A DNA stretch of 41,266 nucleotides from a virus: positions 1 through 41,266 of IMG/VR virus record IMGVR_UViG_3300042340_000168; one strand, written 5' to 3'. Made by a program: the position numbers and the translations under genes. Every line of letters starts with the position of its first letter. Position 1 is the first letter of the stretch. Positions 18,601 to 27,049 of this stretch are shown here, in pieces. The notes under the pieces were generated by a model, which had not been told where the DNA came from, made no database searches, and saw nothing but the letters and a program-made list of their open reading frames with translations.

Positions 18601-21366
18601 TTAGATTTTCTGTGCGATCCCTGAGCGGACCTCTTCTGAAGTCCAATAAATAAGGACGCAGCGGCATCTTGCTCCGCACTCGGTATCACCGCCTGGCATT
18701 GTCACAAGTTCCGACATCAGGCGAATCGGTTTTGCGCCTTCGGTCACACACGTAGGACACACGCGCGCATCACCGACATTCGCCCAATCCACGTACCACT
18801 GGGTCACGCGCGGACCCGTAATGCCGTCCGCACCCTCGTCGCCGGCATCGAGCAGCACCGTGCTCGCTTTCCCGAGCGCCGTGGTCATCGTTTCGTTCGC
18901 CAGCATGACGAGCTTGCCCGACCAATTGTGAATGCGGAACCGATTCGCAACCATTCCCGCACTCAGTGCAACAATGGCCATCTCGACAGAGCCGTCTACG
19001 TCAAACTCGGCAATCGCAGAGTCTCCGCGCGTCAGGCTTGCCACCGTTTCCTGCAACCGCGCCCGCACATCGGGCATGATGCCGCCCGCCGATGTGAGCC
19101 AACTCATGGCCTCCTGGTGGTACAGGTACGCCGCTTGCTCGTAGGACTCATCGACGGCTTGTCCGGTCACACGGGCTGCATTGCGCGCGCCGAGCTTAGC
19201 CGCATCGAGGTACAGTTCGTAGGTCCGCTGGGACCACTTGGCCTCGAGCGTATTGAGAACTTGTGAGGATTGTTGCAACAGTGCCTGACCACTGGTTTCT
19301 GTCAATCCGCCGCGCGTCCACCGAGAAGCGAAGATGGCAGTCAACGCCAGCATCGCTTCTTCCCAGTAGCCATCTACGTCTTCGTGGTAGGTTTCCACAA
19401 GCATACCGAGTTCCGACAGGTCAATCGTGCGGTAGTCTGCGAACGGACCATCATCCTGCCACTCAGACGGCAACGCGCGGACACCCCATCGGCTCAGCCC
19501 TTCAAGGCGCTTCTTTTCATCGTTGATGACCTTTTTCATCTCCGATTCGCCAATTTCACCGACCGTGAACCACTTGATAAGCGCCACTACGCCGGGAAGG
19601 CGGAAGTCACCGAAGTGACGGGCAGACCATGCTTCACGCAATCGCACCGCTGCCTCTTCTTCTTCGGTTTCGACCACGCCGCCCCGGTCTACGACGGGCT
19701 TGAGCTTCCGATACTGGCTATTCCCACGGATGTTGCCGCCCTTCCGCCAAATCTGTGGCCAGTTGTCGCGCAAGTCTTCCGCAAAAGCCGCGTCGAACAC
19801 TCGGTAGTTGCTGTTGCGGAGGCTGACCTTGAGGTCATCCCCCGCTTTGGGAAAATTTGTGGGGTCAGTATCCCCCACAGCGCGCGGAGCCGGCTCCGGG
19901 TAGAGGTTCTGCGGCGTAATCGGCTCAGGCATAGCCGAACCGCCGCCATTGGGACTCAGCGGACCCGTGATGCCGACAATATCGGTCAACAGCAGCACGC
20001 CTTGGCCGGTCGTCAGCGTCACTACGTCGCCACCGAGCACAGGCTGTTCGCCCATGCGCCGACGCGCTTCGTTGCGGGTCAGCACACCACGATCAACGAG
20101 CGCACCAATCGCCTGAGAGCGGTCCTGCTCTTCGCTTGGCGTCAGCTTGGCTTCACGGTCAAACCGGAAGCGAACCATCTTCGCACGCTCTGGCGTACCA
20201 GCGACGAGCGGCAGGATACGCGCATTGACCTTGTTCTCGATGTGCTCGAGCATGGGCCCGATAAGGTGCGAGGCCGAAACATCCAACTGAACCTGTCCGA
20301 CCGAGCGAGGAACGTCTTCGGTAGCGCCCATCTCAACGGGCATAACGCCGAATACGCGCCAAATCGTGCGCCGCACTTCCTTAACGACGTTCACGAAGTC
20401 TACGTCTTTCTGACTACGACGAAGTTCGACCCACTTGGCTCCGTTGGCTTGAGGGTCTGCGTTCGTGATGACGCGAATCTTGTGGTCCTTTCCGCGCATC
20501 CGCTGCAAGTCGGCCTTGGCAGACTCCGCAGCCTTACCGGCGATGCCCGTCAGGACGAGGATGCCTGGAGGAATCTCGTCAGCATCGAGCGCCAACATCG
20601 CGTGTTCCGACGAGCGGAGCATCGTGATGACCTCGTTGACGATGGCCTCGATGAGCGGAACCGCTTCGGGCGTGGTTGTATTCGGCGTCAGCGGCAAGTA
20701 CGTGATTTGCCGTGGTTCGAAGAACACTGCCGTAGGGCTTTCGTAGTCGAGCAGCAAGCCAGAACCACCCTCGATGAAATCGTCCTGCACGTACCGGAGT
20801 AGCTTGCCGTGCGCGTTGAGGATGCGGTGGACGTTTGCGCCGCGAAGTGCGGTCAATTCCTTGAGTTGCGTTCCCGGCCGGGGCTCACCCTCAGGACCAA
20901 TGACCGTATTGAACACATGCTCGATGACGCCAACATCGTAAACAAGCTGGTCGAGAGCGACCTTGTGGATAAGCTCCTGCCACGTTTCCCCGTCCTCGTT
21001 GGGCACGTTGAGAAACCGCGTGCATTCGTCCGCAATCTGCTTGGCTTCGGGCGACATCGTGAAGCCGTCCGAAGGCTCGACCATCCAATCCCATGTGGAT
21101 ACGCGGCGAGCCACACCGTCTACCGCGCTGCGGACGTCAGGCGTCCGCTGATATACGCGCCAAAGCTGCTCGCTGGTCAGAAGTCGCTCGCTGCGCTGCG
21201 AATACGCAATCGCATTGGACGAGCCCCCAAACAGGTTAGCAACGGCTTGCCTGCCGAACCGGTCACGGTCGTCCGTGTCGGGCGTGCGTGCCGTAAGCCA
21301 GCCTCCCGGCTGCACTTCCTGTTTACGCACCATCACCGTGGGCGTTACGGAACCAATGACGCGCAT
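18601..21366 (-). CDS. Portal protein fused to MuF-like minor head protein
   Basis: A 921-aa protein. The first ~480 residues are a portal protein (LWRVYQRTPDVRSAVDGVAR, then the long stem helix and TRNEARRRMGEQPVLGGD, a common portal wing/crown motif of the SPP1/HK97 type). After a Pro-rich linker, the last ~400 residues resemble the SPP1 gp7 / Mu gpF minor head protein family: long helices, then near the C terminus DARVCPTCVTEGAKP and GARCRCVLIYW, the cysteine pattern that ends MuF domains. The portal is the DNA channel at one vertex; MuF proteins are few-copy proteins bound to it. I chose the second of two adjacent ATGs (21366) because of its spacing from GGGAGG. Confidence 0.88.
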   Translation of the reverse strand: MRVIGSVTPTVMVRKQEVQPGGWLTARTPDTDDRDRFGRQAVANLFGGSSNAIAYSQRSERLLTSEQLWRVYQRTPDVRSAVDGVARRVSTWDWMVEPSDGFTMSPEAKQIADECTRFLNVPNEDGETWQELIHKVALDQLVYDVGVIEHVFNTVIGPEGEPRPGTQLKELTALRGANVHRILNAHGKLLRYVQDDFIEGGSGLLLDYESPTAVFFEPRQITYLPLTPNTTTPEAVPLIEAIVNEVITMLRSSEHAMLALDADEIPPGILVLTGIAGKAAESAKADLQRMRGKDHKIRVITNADPQANGAKWVELRRSQKDVDFVNVVKEVRRTIWRVFGVMPVEMGATEDVPRSVGQVQLDVSASHLIGPMLEHIENKVNARILPLVAGTPERAKMVRFRFDREAKLTPSEEQDRSQAIGALVDRGVLTRNEARRRMGEQPVLGGDVVTLTTGQGVLLLTDIVGITGPLSPNGGGSAMPEPITPQNLYPEPAPRAVGDTDPTNFPKAGDDLKVSLRNSNYRVFDAAFAEDLRDNWPQIWRKGGNIRGNSQYRKLKPVVDRGGVVETEEEEAAVRLREAWSARHFGDFRLPGVVALIKWFTVGEIGESEMKKVINDEKKRLEGLSRWGVRALPSEWQDDGPFADYRTIDLSELGMLVETYHEDVDGYWEEAMLALTAIFASRWTRGGLTETSGQALLQQSSQVLNTLEAKWSQRTYELYLDAAKLGARNAARVTGQAVDESYEQAAYLYHQEAMSWLTSAGGIMPDVRARLQETVASLTRGDSAIAEFDVDGSVEMAIVALSAGMVANRFRIHNWSGKLVMLANETMTTALGKASTVLLDAGDEGADGITGPRVTQWYVDWANVGDARVCPTCVTEGAKPIRLMSELVTMPGGDTECGARCRCVLIYWTSEEVRSGIAQKI

Positions 21367-21379
21367 CATGCCTCCCGGC

Positions 21380-21601
21380 CTATTCAGCAAAATAGTTACC
21401 ACCCTCTTCGGGATTTGTCGCCTGTCGGTCGCACTCTGACGCACATGAGCGACACAGTGTCACGACGCGAGGCTTTGACCACATGGCCCTATCCGCTGCA
21501 AGGCAGAAGCTGATTGCCGCAGGATAAATGTCCACCATTTCCAAAAGGGTAGCGCCACACGAATGGCATCCGTCAGCGATTAATTCCCGCACGCTTTTCA
21601 C
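21380..21601 (-). CDS. Small four-cysteine protein
   Basis: A 73-aa protein with CHSC near residue 12 and CRSC near residue 50, a zinc-binding pattern. The start is GTG 21601 with AAAGGA upstream; it overlaps the end of the upstream gene by 29 bp and ends 14 bp before the portal gene. Function unknown; the place in the packaging module is the only clue. Confidence 0.65.
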   Translation of the reverse strand: MKSVRELIADGCHSCGATLLEMVDIYPAAISFCLAADRAMWSKPRVVTLCRSCASECDRQATNPEEGGNYFAE

Positions 21602-22079
21602 GCTTCGTCCTTTCTTTCGGTAGATATTCGCCCGTATACTTCCAACCGCTCAGATTCGCCATGTGCTGCTGTTGCATCACCGAAAGATTTGAACCAAGCG
21701 CGGCGAGGTTGTGTCGCGCAAAGTTTCGCTTGTCCGGTTCCGGCTGGAAGTTCTCAATCCAAAGCTCGATAATCTTAGAGAGGATACAGCGCCGCTCCGG
21801 TTTGTCGAGCGAGCGCACCAGCAGCCATGCCGGCATGTAGGTGGACTCGTCCTCGATGTGCCCCGGCCTCGACTTCGGGACGTACTCACCCATCCAATGC
21901 ATCAGCCGATGCGTATGCTCGCGGACATTGACCTTCGTACCAATCTGCGGGTCTTGCGGCTCAAACAACTCATAATCCGCAGCGACAATCGCGCGGAACA
22001 TTACGCGCTTGTCGGGCCACGAAACAGCATTTAGATGCTGCCAAATCGCCGTGAAGTCCACCGTCTTTGGTTTCGACAT
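21573..22079 (-). CDS. Hypothetical protein between terminase and portal
   Basis: A 168-aa basic protein starting MSKPKTVDFTAIWQHLNAV, largely helical, with a very basic C terminus (KERTKREKRAGINR) suggesting nucleic acid contact. ATG 22079 is preceded by GGGAGAGG. It begins about 45 bp after the terminase stop. A DNA-packaging role is possible from context; no family is recognised. Confidence 0.75.
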   Translation of the reverse strand: MSKPKTVDFTAIWQHLNAVSWPDKRVMFRAIVAADYELFEPQDPQIGTKVNVREHTHRLMHWMGEYVPKSRPGHIEDESTYMPAWLLVRSLDKPERRCILSKIIELWIENFQPEPDKRNFARHNLAALGSNLSVMQQQHMANLSGWKYTGEYLPKERTKREKRAGINR

Positions 22080-22124
22080 GATGCGCCTCTCCCATGAGTA
22101 GCGCGCTACCGTGCCGAGCGTGCA

Positions 22125-23837
22125 TCAGATGGTCGAATACGACCCGCCGCCTTGCAGCAAGTCGCACGCAAGCCGCGCATAGGTGTCCGACAAACGGTAG
22201 TGGTCCGCTGCGTTGCCTTCGACCCACACGATGCGCTGCTTTTCTTCATCCAACACGCGAACCGGCGCACGCATCTGCTCAGACCATCCGAGGACTGACC
22301 ACGAATCTTCGGGGAATGACCGACGCCCACTGCGAATGTCGTCATATGCCAAGTCCATGAGTGCTGTACGGTCCACGTTCGCCACCTGGCTACCGTAGTC
22401 GAGCTTCATGCCGTAGCGTTGCGAGCCCGCCTTCGGTGTCTGGACGAAGCGCGCAAGCCACACCGAGCATTCGCCACTGTCGAGGAATTCGTCGCGAAGC
22501 TCCTGCGCCTTGTGCATTTCTGGCTGAGAGTCGATGACGCATACGGACACGTTGTACCGGCGCAGAATGTCGCCTACTTCCTCGAACGTGCGCGTCGTGC
22601 AAATCATGCGGCACTGGCGCAAAGGCTCGCCGTTCTCGGTATGCCCCGTGATGATATCGACCGTAACGTGCAACACCGAGCCAACGTCCACGCCGGCCAC
22701 GACGGTCATCTTCTTGAATGCATCGCCGCCCGCGTAGTCGATGGGGTCTGCGGTGCAAATCGCCTCGAGGTCCGCTGTCGAGAGCTTCGCACCCTCAAAC
22801 TCATACGGAATCCCAAGCACCGATGTGTAGAACGTGCCCAACTGGTCCGGTGAGCCCTGCGCCGAAACCCATTCGCGAAACAGCGCAACCATCGACTCCG
22901 ACAGAACGTCCATTCGCGAGCAAGTGTAGCCGCGCATGTTCTTGTTCTCTGCGCGCTCTGCAACCCACAACGAGCCATCTACGACGCGCGTCCACGGGTT
23001 TTTACACCGCACACACACGGGCCGGATGTCGTTCGCCTTGGTGACGCGCACGCTGTTTGTCTTATGCGCGGCCCATCGCGCCTGGTCGCGCGGTATCCAT
23101 GAACCATCGTCGGCGCGGTCTACGACGTTCAGAAACCAGTCAAGACACTGGCGTGTTCCGCAATGCGTGCATTGGTGAAACCAGCGACGACCATCGGACT
23201 CGTCAAACAGCCGCGAGATACCCACGCGAGGCATCGTCGGGTTGCCGATGCGCAACATCTGCGCGTAGGGCGATGCACGAACACGGTCGCGCGCCTTGGC
23301 GATGTTGCCGAGGTCGCACTTGTCGTACTCGTCCACAATCAAAAGGTCCGCAGAGAACTCAACGAAGTCTACTTCGGTATTCGACCCCAAGAACATCATC
23401 GTTCCCATGCCGAACTTCTTGAGCCGCAAGTTATCGGCACCGCGCTTCGTCGGAGCCATGATGTTTGCGTTTGCGTTCGTGCTCGAGGGCGTGCGGTCCC
23501 GGTATGCCGCAACGTCCGTAAGCAGTGGGTTGATGCGTTGTTGTACGAAGCGGTCCCGCACCGTGTAGGTCGGAAGCACATACGCAACAATGCGGCCAGC
23601 CCATCCTGACCGCTGAAGCGAGAACTGAATGCCCCATTCCGAGAATCCGGTCTGCACGCACTTGCGAATGACCCAGTTCTCGAGCTTTGGCGCATCGGCG
23701 TAAAGCTCTACAAGGTACGGCTTATCCGCAAAACCGATGGGTTCACCGCGCGTGTTTCGATGATGCACCATCGCGATTTCGAGCATCGGGTACATCTTCG
23801 TCAACGAGTACAGGAACCCGCGATATTGGTCGATCAC
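22125..23837 (-). CDS. terL: Terminase large subunit (GpA-like)
   Basis: A 570-aa packaging motor. The ATPase domain has a variant Walker A region KCVQTGFSEW (residues 59-68) as in lambda GpA-type terminases, and Walker B LLIVDEYDKCD with Asp169-Glu170. A two-knuckle zinc site lies between the domains (C223/C226 in CTHC, C275/C278 in CVRC). The RNase H-like nuclease has VAGVDVGS (Asp384), VCVIDS (Asp436) and an Asp in HYRLSDTYARLA near residue 550. The enzyme cuts concatemeric phage DNA and drives it into the head. The start is GTG 23837, overlapping the upstream stop by 4 bp. GpA-type enzymes usually belong to cos-type phages, but no cos site was found. Confidence 0.93.
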   Translation of the reverse strand: MIDQYRGFLYSLTKMYPMLEIAMVHHRNTRGEPIGFADKPYLVELYADAPKLENWVIRKCVQTGFSEWGIQFSLQRSGWAGRIVAYVLPTYTVRDRFVQQRINPLLTDVAAYRDRTPSSTNANANIMAPTKRGADNLRLKKFGMGTMMFLGSNTEVDFVEFSADLLIVDEYDKCDLGNIAKARDRVRASPYAQMLRIGNPTMPRVGISRLFDESDGRRWFHQCTHCGTRQCLDWFLNVVDRADDGSWIPRDQARWAAHKTNSVRVTKANDIRPVCVRCKNPWTRVVDGSLWVAERAENKNMRGYTCSRMDVLSESMVALFREWVSAQGSPDQLGTFYTSVLGIPYEFEGAKLSTADLEAICTADPIDYAGGDAFKKMTVVAGVDVGSVLHVTVDIITGHTENGEPLRQCRMICTTRTFEEVGDILRRYNVSVCVIDSQPEMHKAQELRDEFLDSGECSVWLARFVQTPKAGSQRYGMKLDYGSQVANVDRTALMDLAYDDIRSGRRSFPEDSWSVLGWSEQMRAPVRVLDEEKQRIVWVEGNAADHYRLSDTYARLACDLLQGGGSYSTI

Positions 23838-24151
23838 ATCATCCCCAAGAACCGCTCAGGCCGAGCGTCTGCGCCGATGAACGTCCAGACCTCAAACTGA
23901 TGCCCGCTGGCCTCGCGCCACAGGTCTACCTTGACGCCAGCACGGTCTACGCGAACACGCTGCGTAGGGCTTGATTCCGCCATCGCCAGCAGGTGTCGCA
24001 GCGCCTTTGCGTCCAAGTACATACGTCGGTCGCCGTCTTGGTCGGGGCCACCAATCTCTGCGCTGCGCAGCAATACGTCGCCAGCAGTCGGCGTAATGGG
24101 CTTATCATTGACCACCATGCGGTGGTTTTCTAACGGCTTAAAGTCGGGCAT
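23834..24151 (-). CDS. Hypothetical protein directly upstream of terminase
   Basis: A 105-aa protein starting MPDFKPLENHRMVVND, with GAGG before ATG 24151. Its stop overlaps the terminase start (GTGA), so the two are coupled. Its place is where a small terminase subunit often lies, but I see no helix-turn-helix or coiled coil typical of TerS, so I do not call it that. Confidence 0.72.
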   Translation of the reverse strand: MPDFKPLENHRMVVNDKPITPTAGDVLLRSAEIGGPDQDGDRRMYLDAKALRHLLAMAESSPTQRVRVDRAGVKVDLWREASGHQFEVWTFIGADARPERFLGMM

Positions 24152-24192
24152 CGTGTACCTCTGCCGCTACTTTAGTCCGTTCATGGCGCTGG

Positions 24193-24534
24193 TCAATGCC
24201 TTGGTTGCGGACCCCACATGCGCAGCCACACAAACCGCATCCCTTTCTCGACTTGAGCCGCATCGACAGGCGCGTTCGTGAGCCGCAACTTGAACCCAAG
24301 CCGCAGCAGTTGCCCGTCGCACCATTCAGCCGCCGACTGCACATCGGGCGAGGTTCGCCCAATCGCGCGGCTAGGTGCATACACGGTGCAACTGGCCGTC
24401 TTGCGCTCAATACCTGGTGGCCGAACCCGAGCAACCGGCGCATGATTTTGCGCGAGCCGCACCCAAGATTCTTCCTCTTCGGACCAAGTCCACGGACGAA
24501 GCGACGTAGACACAGTGCCTCCAACTACCAGCAT
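24193..24534 (-). CDS. Hypothetical protein, first gene of the packaging unit
   Basis: A 113-aa protein starting MLVVGGTVSTSLRPWTWSEE with a GAGGAG site upstream of ATG 24534. It contains WSEEEESWVRL followed by a beta-rich half. It lies just downstream of a promoter-like sequence and 40 bp before the next gene. A competing frame (24138-24524) has an odd composition rich in Arg and Cys and is rejected. Function unknown. Confidence 0.68.
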   Translation of the reverse strand: MLVVGGTVSTSLRPWTWSEEEESWVRLAQNHAPVARVRPPGIERKTASCTVYAPSRAIGRTSPDVQSAAEWCDGQLLRLGFKLRLTNAPVDAAQVEKGMRFVWLRMWGPQPRH

Positions 24535-24571
24535 CTTCGCTTCTCCTCGAGGCGTCTAGTCGATTTAGACA

Positions 24572-24614
24572 GCGCGTGACGCGCCATATGTGCCGGTACT
24601 GCCATATTTGCCAA
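24572..24614 (-). promoter_or_regulatory. Candidate promoter with overlapping palindrome before the packaging genes
   Basis: On the minus strand TTGGCA (24614-24609) and ACATAT (24591-24586) are separated by exactly 17 bp, a sigma-70-like layout. A perfect 13-bp palindrome GCGCGT-g-ACGCGC (24584-24572) lies where transcription would start, a usual place for a repressor or activator site. The first gene of the packaging and head unit starts at 24534. Confidence 0.5.
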
Positions 24615-24661
24615 CGAAGCAAACACCGCGCGAGAAAGCCTCGTCGGTCAGTCCCTGACAT

Positions 24662-25126
24662 CTACTTGACGGGGTCGTACTTTTTGCCGTCAAACGTGCG
24701 CAGAACTTGGCCCACGGCCTTGGTTCGCCACGGGGCTCCAAGGCTGATGTGCAGCCACCGATTGCCCATGCGCTCGTCAATGAGTTGGCCAAACGGAATC
24801 TTCGACTCTTTGCGAATCCAATCGAACACTACGTCAATGTCCGCTTGCAAAGGGAAGATATCGGCCGCTTGAAACAGACTATGCTGGCTGGTCGGTGACC
24901 CGCTAACACGGGCGTTCAACGAAGGTCCGCGAAACCCGCTGTTGATGCGCAATGGACCCCATTTCTCGCGAATCGGTTGCAGAATCGTCGTCGCCAGCGC
25001 GCGGCCCGCATCGAGGAACGCTTCTGCTTCGCGCCGATTGGCCGCTTGCAGCGAAGCATGGCTTGTAGCGGTAAGTTCACCGAAGGTGAAATTTGCAGAG
25101 AGCTTAGTGTTGACCGGCGTAGGCAT
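24662..25126 (-). CDS. Endolysin, peptidase M15 family
   Basis: A 154-aa zinc peptidase that would cut peptide cross-links of the host cell wall at lysis. Motifs: SGFRGPSLN (residues about 63-71), SQHSLFQAADI with zinc ligands His82 and Asp89, and WLHISL with His126, the third ligand, as in M15 D-Ala-D-Ala carboxypeptidases and phage L-Ala-D-Glu endopeptidases. No signal peptide is seen, so export needs a holin. ATG 25126 has AGGAGG upstream; a longer frame to 25207 has no better start. It follows two small membrane-protein genes. Confidence 0.9.
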   Translation of the reverse strand: MPTPVNTKLSANFTFGELTATSHASLQAANRREAEAFLDAGRALATTILQPIREKWGPLRINSGFRGPSLNARVSGSPTSQHSLFQAADIFPLQADIDVVFDWIRKESKIPFGQLIDERMGNRWLHISLGAPWRTKAVGQVLRTFDGKKYDPVK

Positions 25127-25134
25127 AAGACCTC

Positions 25135-25326
25135 CTAACGACGACGAAGGTACGCGCGGACGATGGGCCCGCCTACGAAAAGCAGCGCCAAGAAAGCCAC
25201 CAGCCACGGATTGCTGGACACCGCAGGCAGTGTCGCTAGGTCGAGAACGTCGTCGGCACCGCAGTCCTCTACGGGTGAGTCCGTTTCATGCAGGTGCGCG
25301 TCGGTGTCATCGCTGTTGAGTGGCAT
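25135..25326 (-). CDS. Small tail-anchored membrane protein, lysis-associated
   Basis: A 63-aa protein: an acidic N-terminal part (NSDDTDAHLHETD) and one C-terminal membrane segment (PWLVAFLALLFVGGPIVRAY) ending in RRR. ATG 25326 has AAGGAG upstream. It lies between the holin-like gene and the endolysin with an 8-bp gap to the latter. It could be a second holin, an antiholin or a spanin-like protein; a lipobox is absent. Position is the main evidence. Confidence 0.72.
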   Translation of the reverse strand: MPLNSDDTDAHLHETDSPVEDCGADDVLDLATLPAVSSNPWLVAFLALLFVGGPIVRAYLRRR

Positions 25327-25379
25327 GGCTGCTCCTTGTGTTTGATGGAGCATACCTTTGCGCACTGCTGGCGTGCAAA

Positions 25380-25637
25380 CTAGGTCAGAAACAGTGTCAC
25401 GCACGCGCCGGCCGTTGCTGTAGCGCAACTCGCTGCAATCGCCATCCACACGCGCTCGCGGCGGTTCTGTGCTTCAATAAACAGCGCCGAGTTAATCGCC
25501 TGCATCATCGGCAGCATGACGCCGAGCATGAGCACGATGCCGACCTGGCGGTGCGCGATGGCATACCCAAACCGGCAACCAATGACATTGCTGATTAGCG
25601 AAACAAAGAATACAAGTAGTAAGCGTGTTTTAGGCAT
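25380..25637 (-). CDS. Holin-like membrane protein
   Basis: An 85-aa protein with probably three hydrophobic segments: residues 5-25 (LLLVFFVSLISNVIGC), 30-50 (VGIVLMLGVMLPMMQA) and 63-84 (WMAIAASCATATAGACVTLF), with charged turns between them (HRQ; EAQNRRER). Size and layout resemble class I holins, which make holes in the inner membrane and release the endolysin. The ribosome-binding site is weak (GGAG about 15 bases before ATG 25637), which would keep expression low, as expected for a holin. Confidence 0.7.
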   Translation of the reverse strand: MPKTRLLLVFFVSLISNVIGCRFGYAIAHRQVGIVLMLGVMLPMMQAINSALFIEAQNRRERVWMAIAASCATATAGACVTLFLT

Positions 25638-25667
25638 GATAGAAACGCGGTGCTCCGCTGTTTATCC

Positions 25668-26297
25668 CTATCCGGCATACCCAAACGCTTCGATGGTGTG
25701 CTCAAAAGGATTGCCATCGAGGGCGCGGACCTGAAGCAGCATCTCTTCGGCCAACCAGCAGATTTCACGCTGTGCATCGGGCTTCCTGCGCAGGCCGAGG
25801 AAGTGATGAAAGCTGCGCCAGTTGAACATCACGTCCATCGTGACCTGACTCGAGTACGGCAGGTAAAAGCGAGCCGTTTCCTTTGCGCGCTTGCGGTCCA
25901 TACCGCCCGCGATGAGTCGGTCTAGGCATTGATGGTAGCGCGCGAAGGCTTCGTCTATAAACGCCAAAAGCGCCTGCTGCTCCGCGTGCGGCCAATCGGG
26001 TGGCACATACGCCTTGTCGTCGCGCAGTTCTTTGTACCGCGCGGACTCTGCGTTGATGGACACGCCAACGCGGTGCTTGAGCAACTGAATGTGCGTAGCT
26101 GCGTCCACGGTGACGAGGAAGTGTAGGCTGGATTTCTCGAACGGTGTGTGGTGGCCTGCTTCCGCAAGCATCTTCAGCAGGGCCGGGATGCGCGCTCGCT
26201 TCTCATCGGTCACATCCCGCTTGGTCGAGGTCCACGCCGACAACGCATGGGTTTCGTCGTCGCCGTAGTATCCGAGCAGTTGTACGGTGTTTTCCAC
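25668..26297 (-). CDS. thyX: FAD-dependent thymidylate synthase ThyX
   Basis: A 209-aa enzyme that makes dTMP from dUMP using methylene-tetrahydrofolate and FAD, supplying thymidine for phage DNA. The ThyX signature is present at residues 74-88: KHRVGVSINAESARY, keeping His-Arg, Ser, Asn, Ser and Arg-Tyr. Further conserved parts are HTPFEKSSLHFLV and ARFYLPYSSQVTMDVMFNWR. I choose GTG 26297 because AAGGGGA lies seven bases upstream and the codon overlaps the previous stop (TAGTG). The alternative ATG 26324 has no ribosome-binding site. It sits between small genes and the lysis group. Confidence 0.95.
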   Translation of the reverse strand: MENTVQLLGYYGDDETHALSAWTSTKRDVTDEKRARIPALLKMLAEAGHHTPFEKSSLHFLVTVDAATHIQLLKHRVGVSINAESARYKELRDDKAYVPPDWPHAEQQALLAFIDEAFARYHQCLDRLIAGGMDRKRAKETARFYLPYSSQVTMDVMFNWRSFHHFLGLRRKPDAQREICWLAEEMLLQVRALDGNPFEHTIEAFGYAG

Positions 26298-26473
26298 TAG
26301 ATAATCCCCTTCTTTCGCATCCATTCGACTTCGGGAGACAACGTGACGATGACGCCATCCACATGCGCGGTGACCGTGCCCTTGGTGAACACGACCTTTT
26401 CTACGGGCTTTGTCGGGGCTTTCTCGATGGGCGTCAATCGGGGGAGTGGCGGGTTAATGGCATCCATCGTCAC
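26297..26473 (-). CDS. Small hypothetical protein before thyX
   Basis: About 58 aa, coupled to thyX by the TAGTG overlap. The sequence PVEKVVFTKGTVTAHVDGVIVTLSPEVEWMRKK reads as a Pro-rich start plus a beta-hairpin. The start is uncertain: GTG 26473 is six bases from GAGG, while ATG 26467 is two codons further in. Function unknown. Confidence 0.5.
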   Translation of the reverse strand: MTMDAINPPLPRLTPIEKAPTKPVEKVVFTKGTVTAHVDGVIVTLSPEVEWMRKKGII

Positions 26474-26486
26474 GTTGCACCTCAAA

Positions 26487-26738
26487 CTACGAAGCGTGGT
26501 GAAGTCCCGCTTCAATCTGTTCTGCCAACTTTAGCGCGTGCTTAGCTCGCACGGTCGTTCCCTCGCCCGCTGTTTCGCGCAAAAACGAAACAATGGCGCG
26601 TCGTTCTTCGTCTGCGCCGGCACCGGCCGTAATCGCAGCGCGCAGAACCGCGTCGTGCGATAGCAGTGCCGAGCGTCGATTGCTGGGCAGTGGAGCGATG
26701 ATATCCTCGAACTGGTTCGACGGAAGTACCCACTTCAT
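26487..26738 (-). CDS. Hypothetical protein, 83 aa
   Basis: Starts MKWVLPSNQFEDIIAPLPSN with AGGAG before ATG 26738. Helical and charged, with a repeated Ala-rich middle. A short hairpin (TAGCCC/GGGCTA, 26754-26771) lies at the end of the upstream gene. No family is recognised. Confidence 0.7.
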   Translation of the reverse strand: MKWVLPSNQFEDIIAPLPSNRRSALLSHDAVLRAAITAGAGADEERRAIVSFLRETAGEGTTVRAKHALKLAEQIEAGLHHAS

Positions 26739-26766
26739 GTCTTCTCCTGGTTAGCCCCCGTGCGGG

Positions 26767-27033
26767 CTATGAAATCGCAACCGCACCGCACAACGCGAGA
26801 AACATCTTCTCGGTCAGCGCGTCCGACCTCGCGTCATCGACCGCACCATCGGGGCCGACAACCATAACCGGCTTGGTGCCCTTGAACGACACCTTGTACT
26901 GCGCAATCAAAGGCTCAGCGTTGTAGACCTTCGCAAAGGCATCGGCAATCGCCTCGTCTTCGTAGATGAACGTCGTAGAGCCACCGTTGAATTCCCGTCG
27001 AGCAGCGTTCATGCAAAGGGTCGCGGTCGTCAT
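26767..27033 (-). CDS. Hypothetical protein, 88 aa
   Basis: Starts MTTATLCMNAARREFNGGST with TAGGAG upstream of ATG 27033. The pattern of a beta-hairpin (TTFIYEDEAIADAFAKVYN) followed by PLIAQYKVSFKGTKPVMVVG suggests a small alpha/beta fold. Function unknown. Confidence 0.72.
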   Translation of the reverse strand: MTTATLCMNAARREFNGGSTTFIYEDEAIADAFAKVYNAEPLIAQYKVSFKGTKPVMVVGPDGAVDDARSDALTEKMFLALCGAVAIS

Positions 27034-27049
27034 TGTGTACTCCTACTTA

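Noticed and set aside
16658-18604. 648-codon open frame on the plus strand
   Set aside because: It lies exactly opposite the protease-scaffold gene, has no ribosome-binding site and an unlikely composition; a mirror effect of codon use. The same holds for plus-strand frames at 4662-5843, 10627-12060 and 19270-20802.
23834-24151. Calling the 105-aa protein the small terminase subunit
   Set aside because: Position fits, but no DNA-binding helix-turn-helix or oligomerisation helix pattern is visible.
24138-24661. Alternative minus-strand frames near the packaging promoter (24138-24524, 24407-24661)
   Set aside because: Composition is abnormal and ribosome-binding sites are missing; the 24193-24534 frame has a GAGGAG site and normal composition.
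26754-26771. TAGCCC/GGGCTA hairpin as a terminator
   Set aside because: It overlaps the upstream stop codon and has no T-run; too weak to call.
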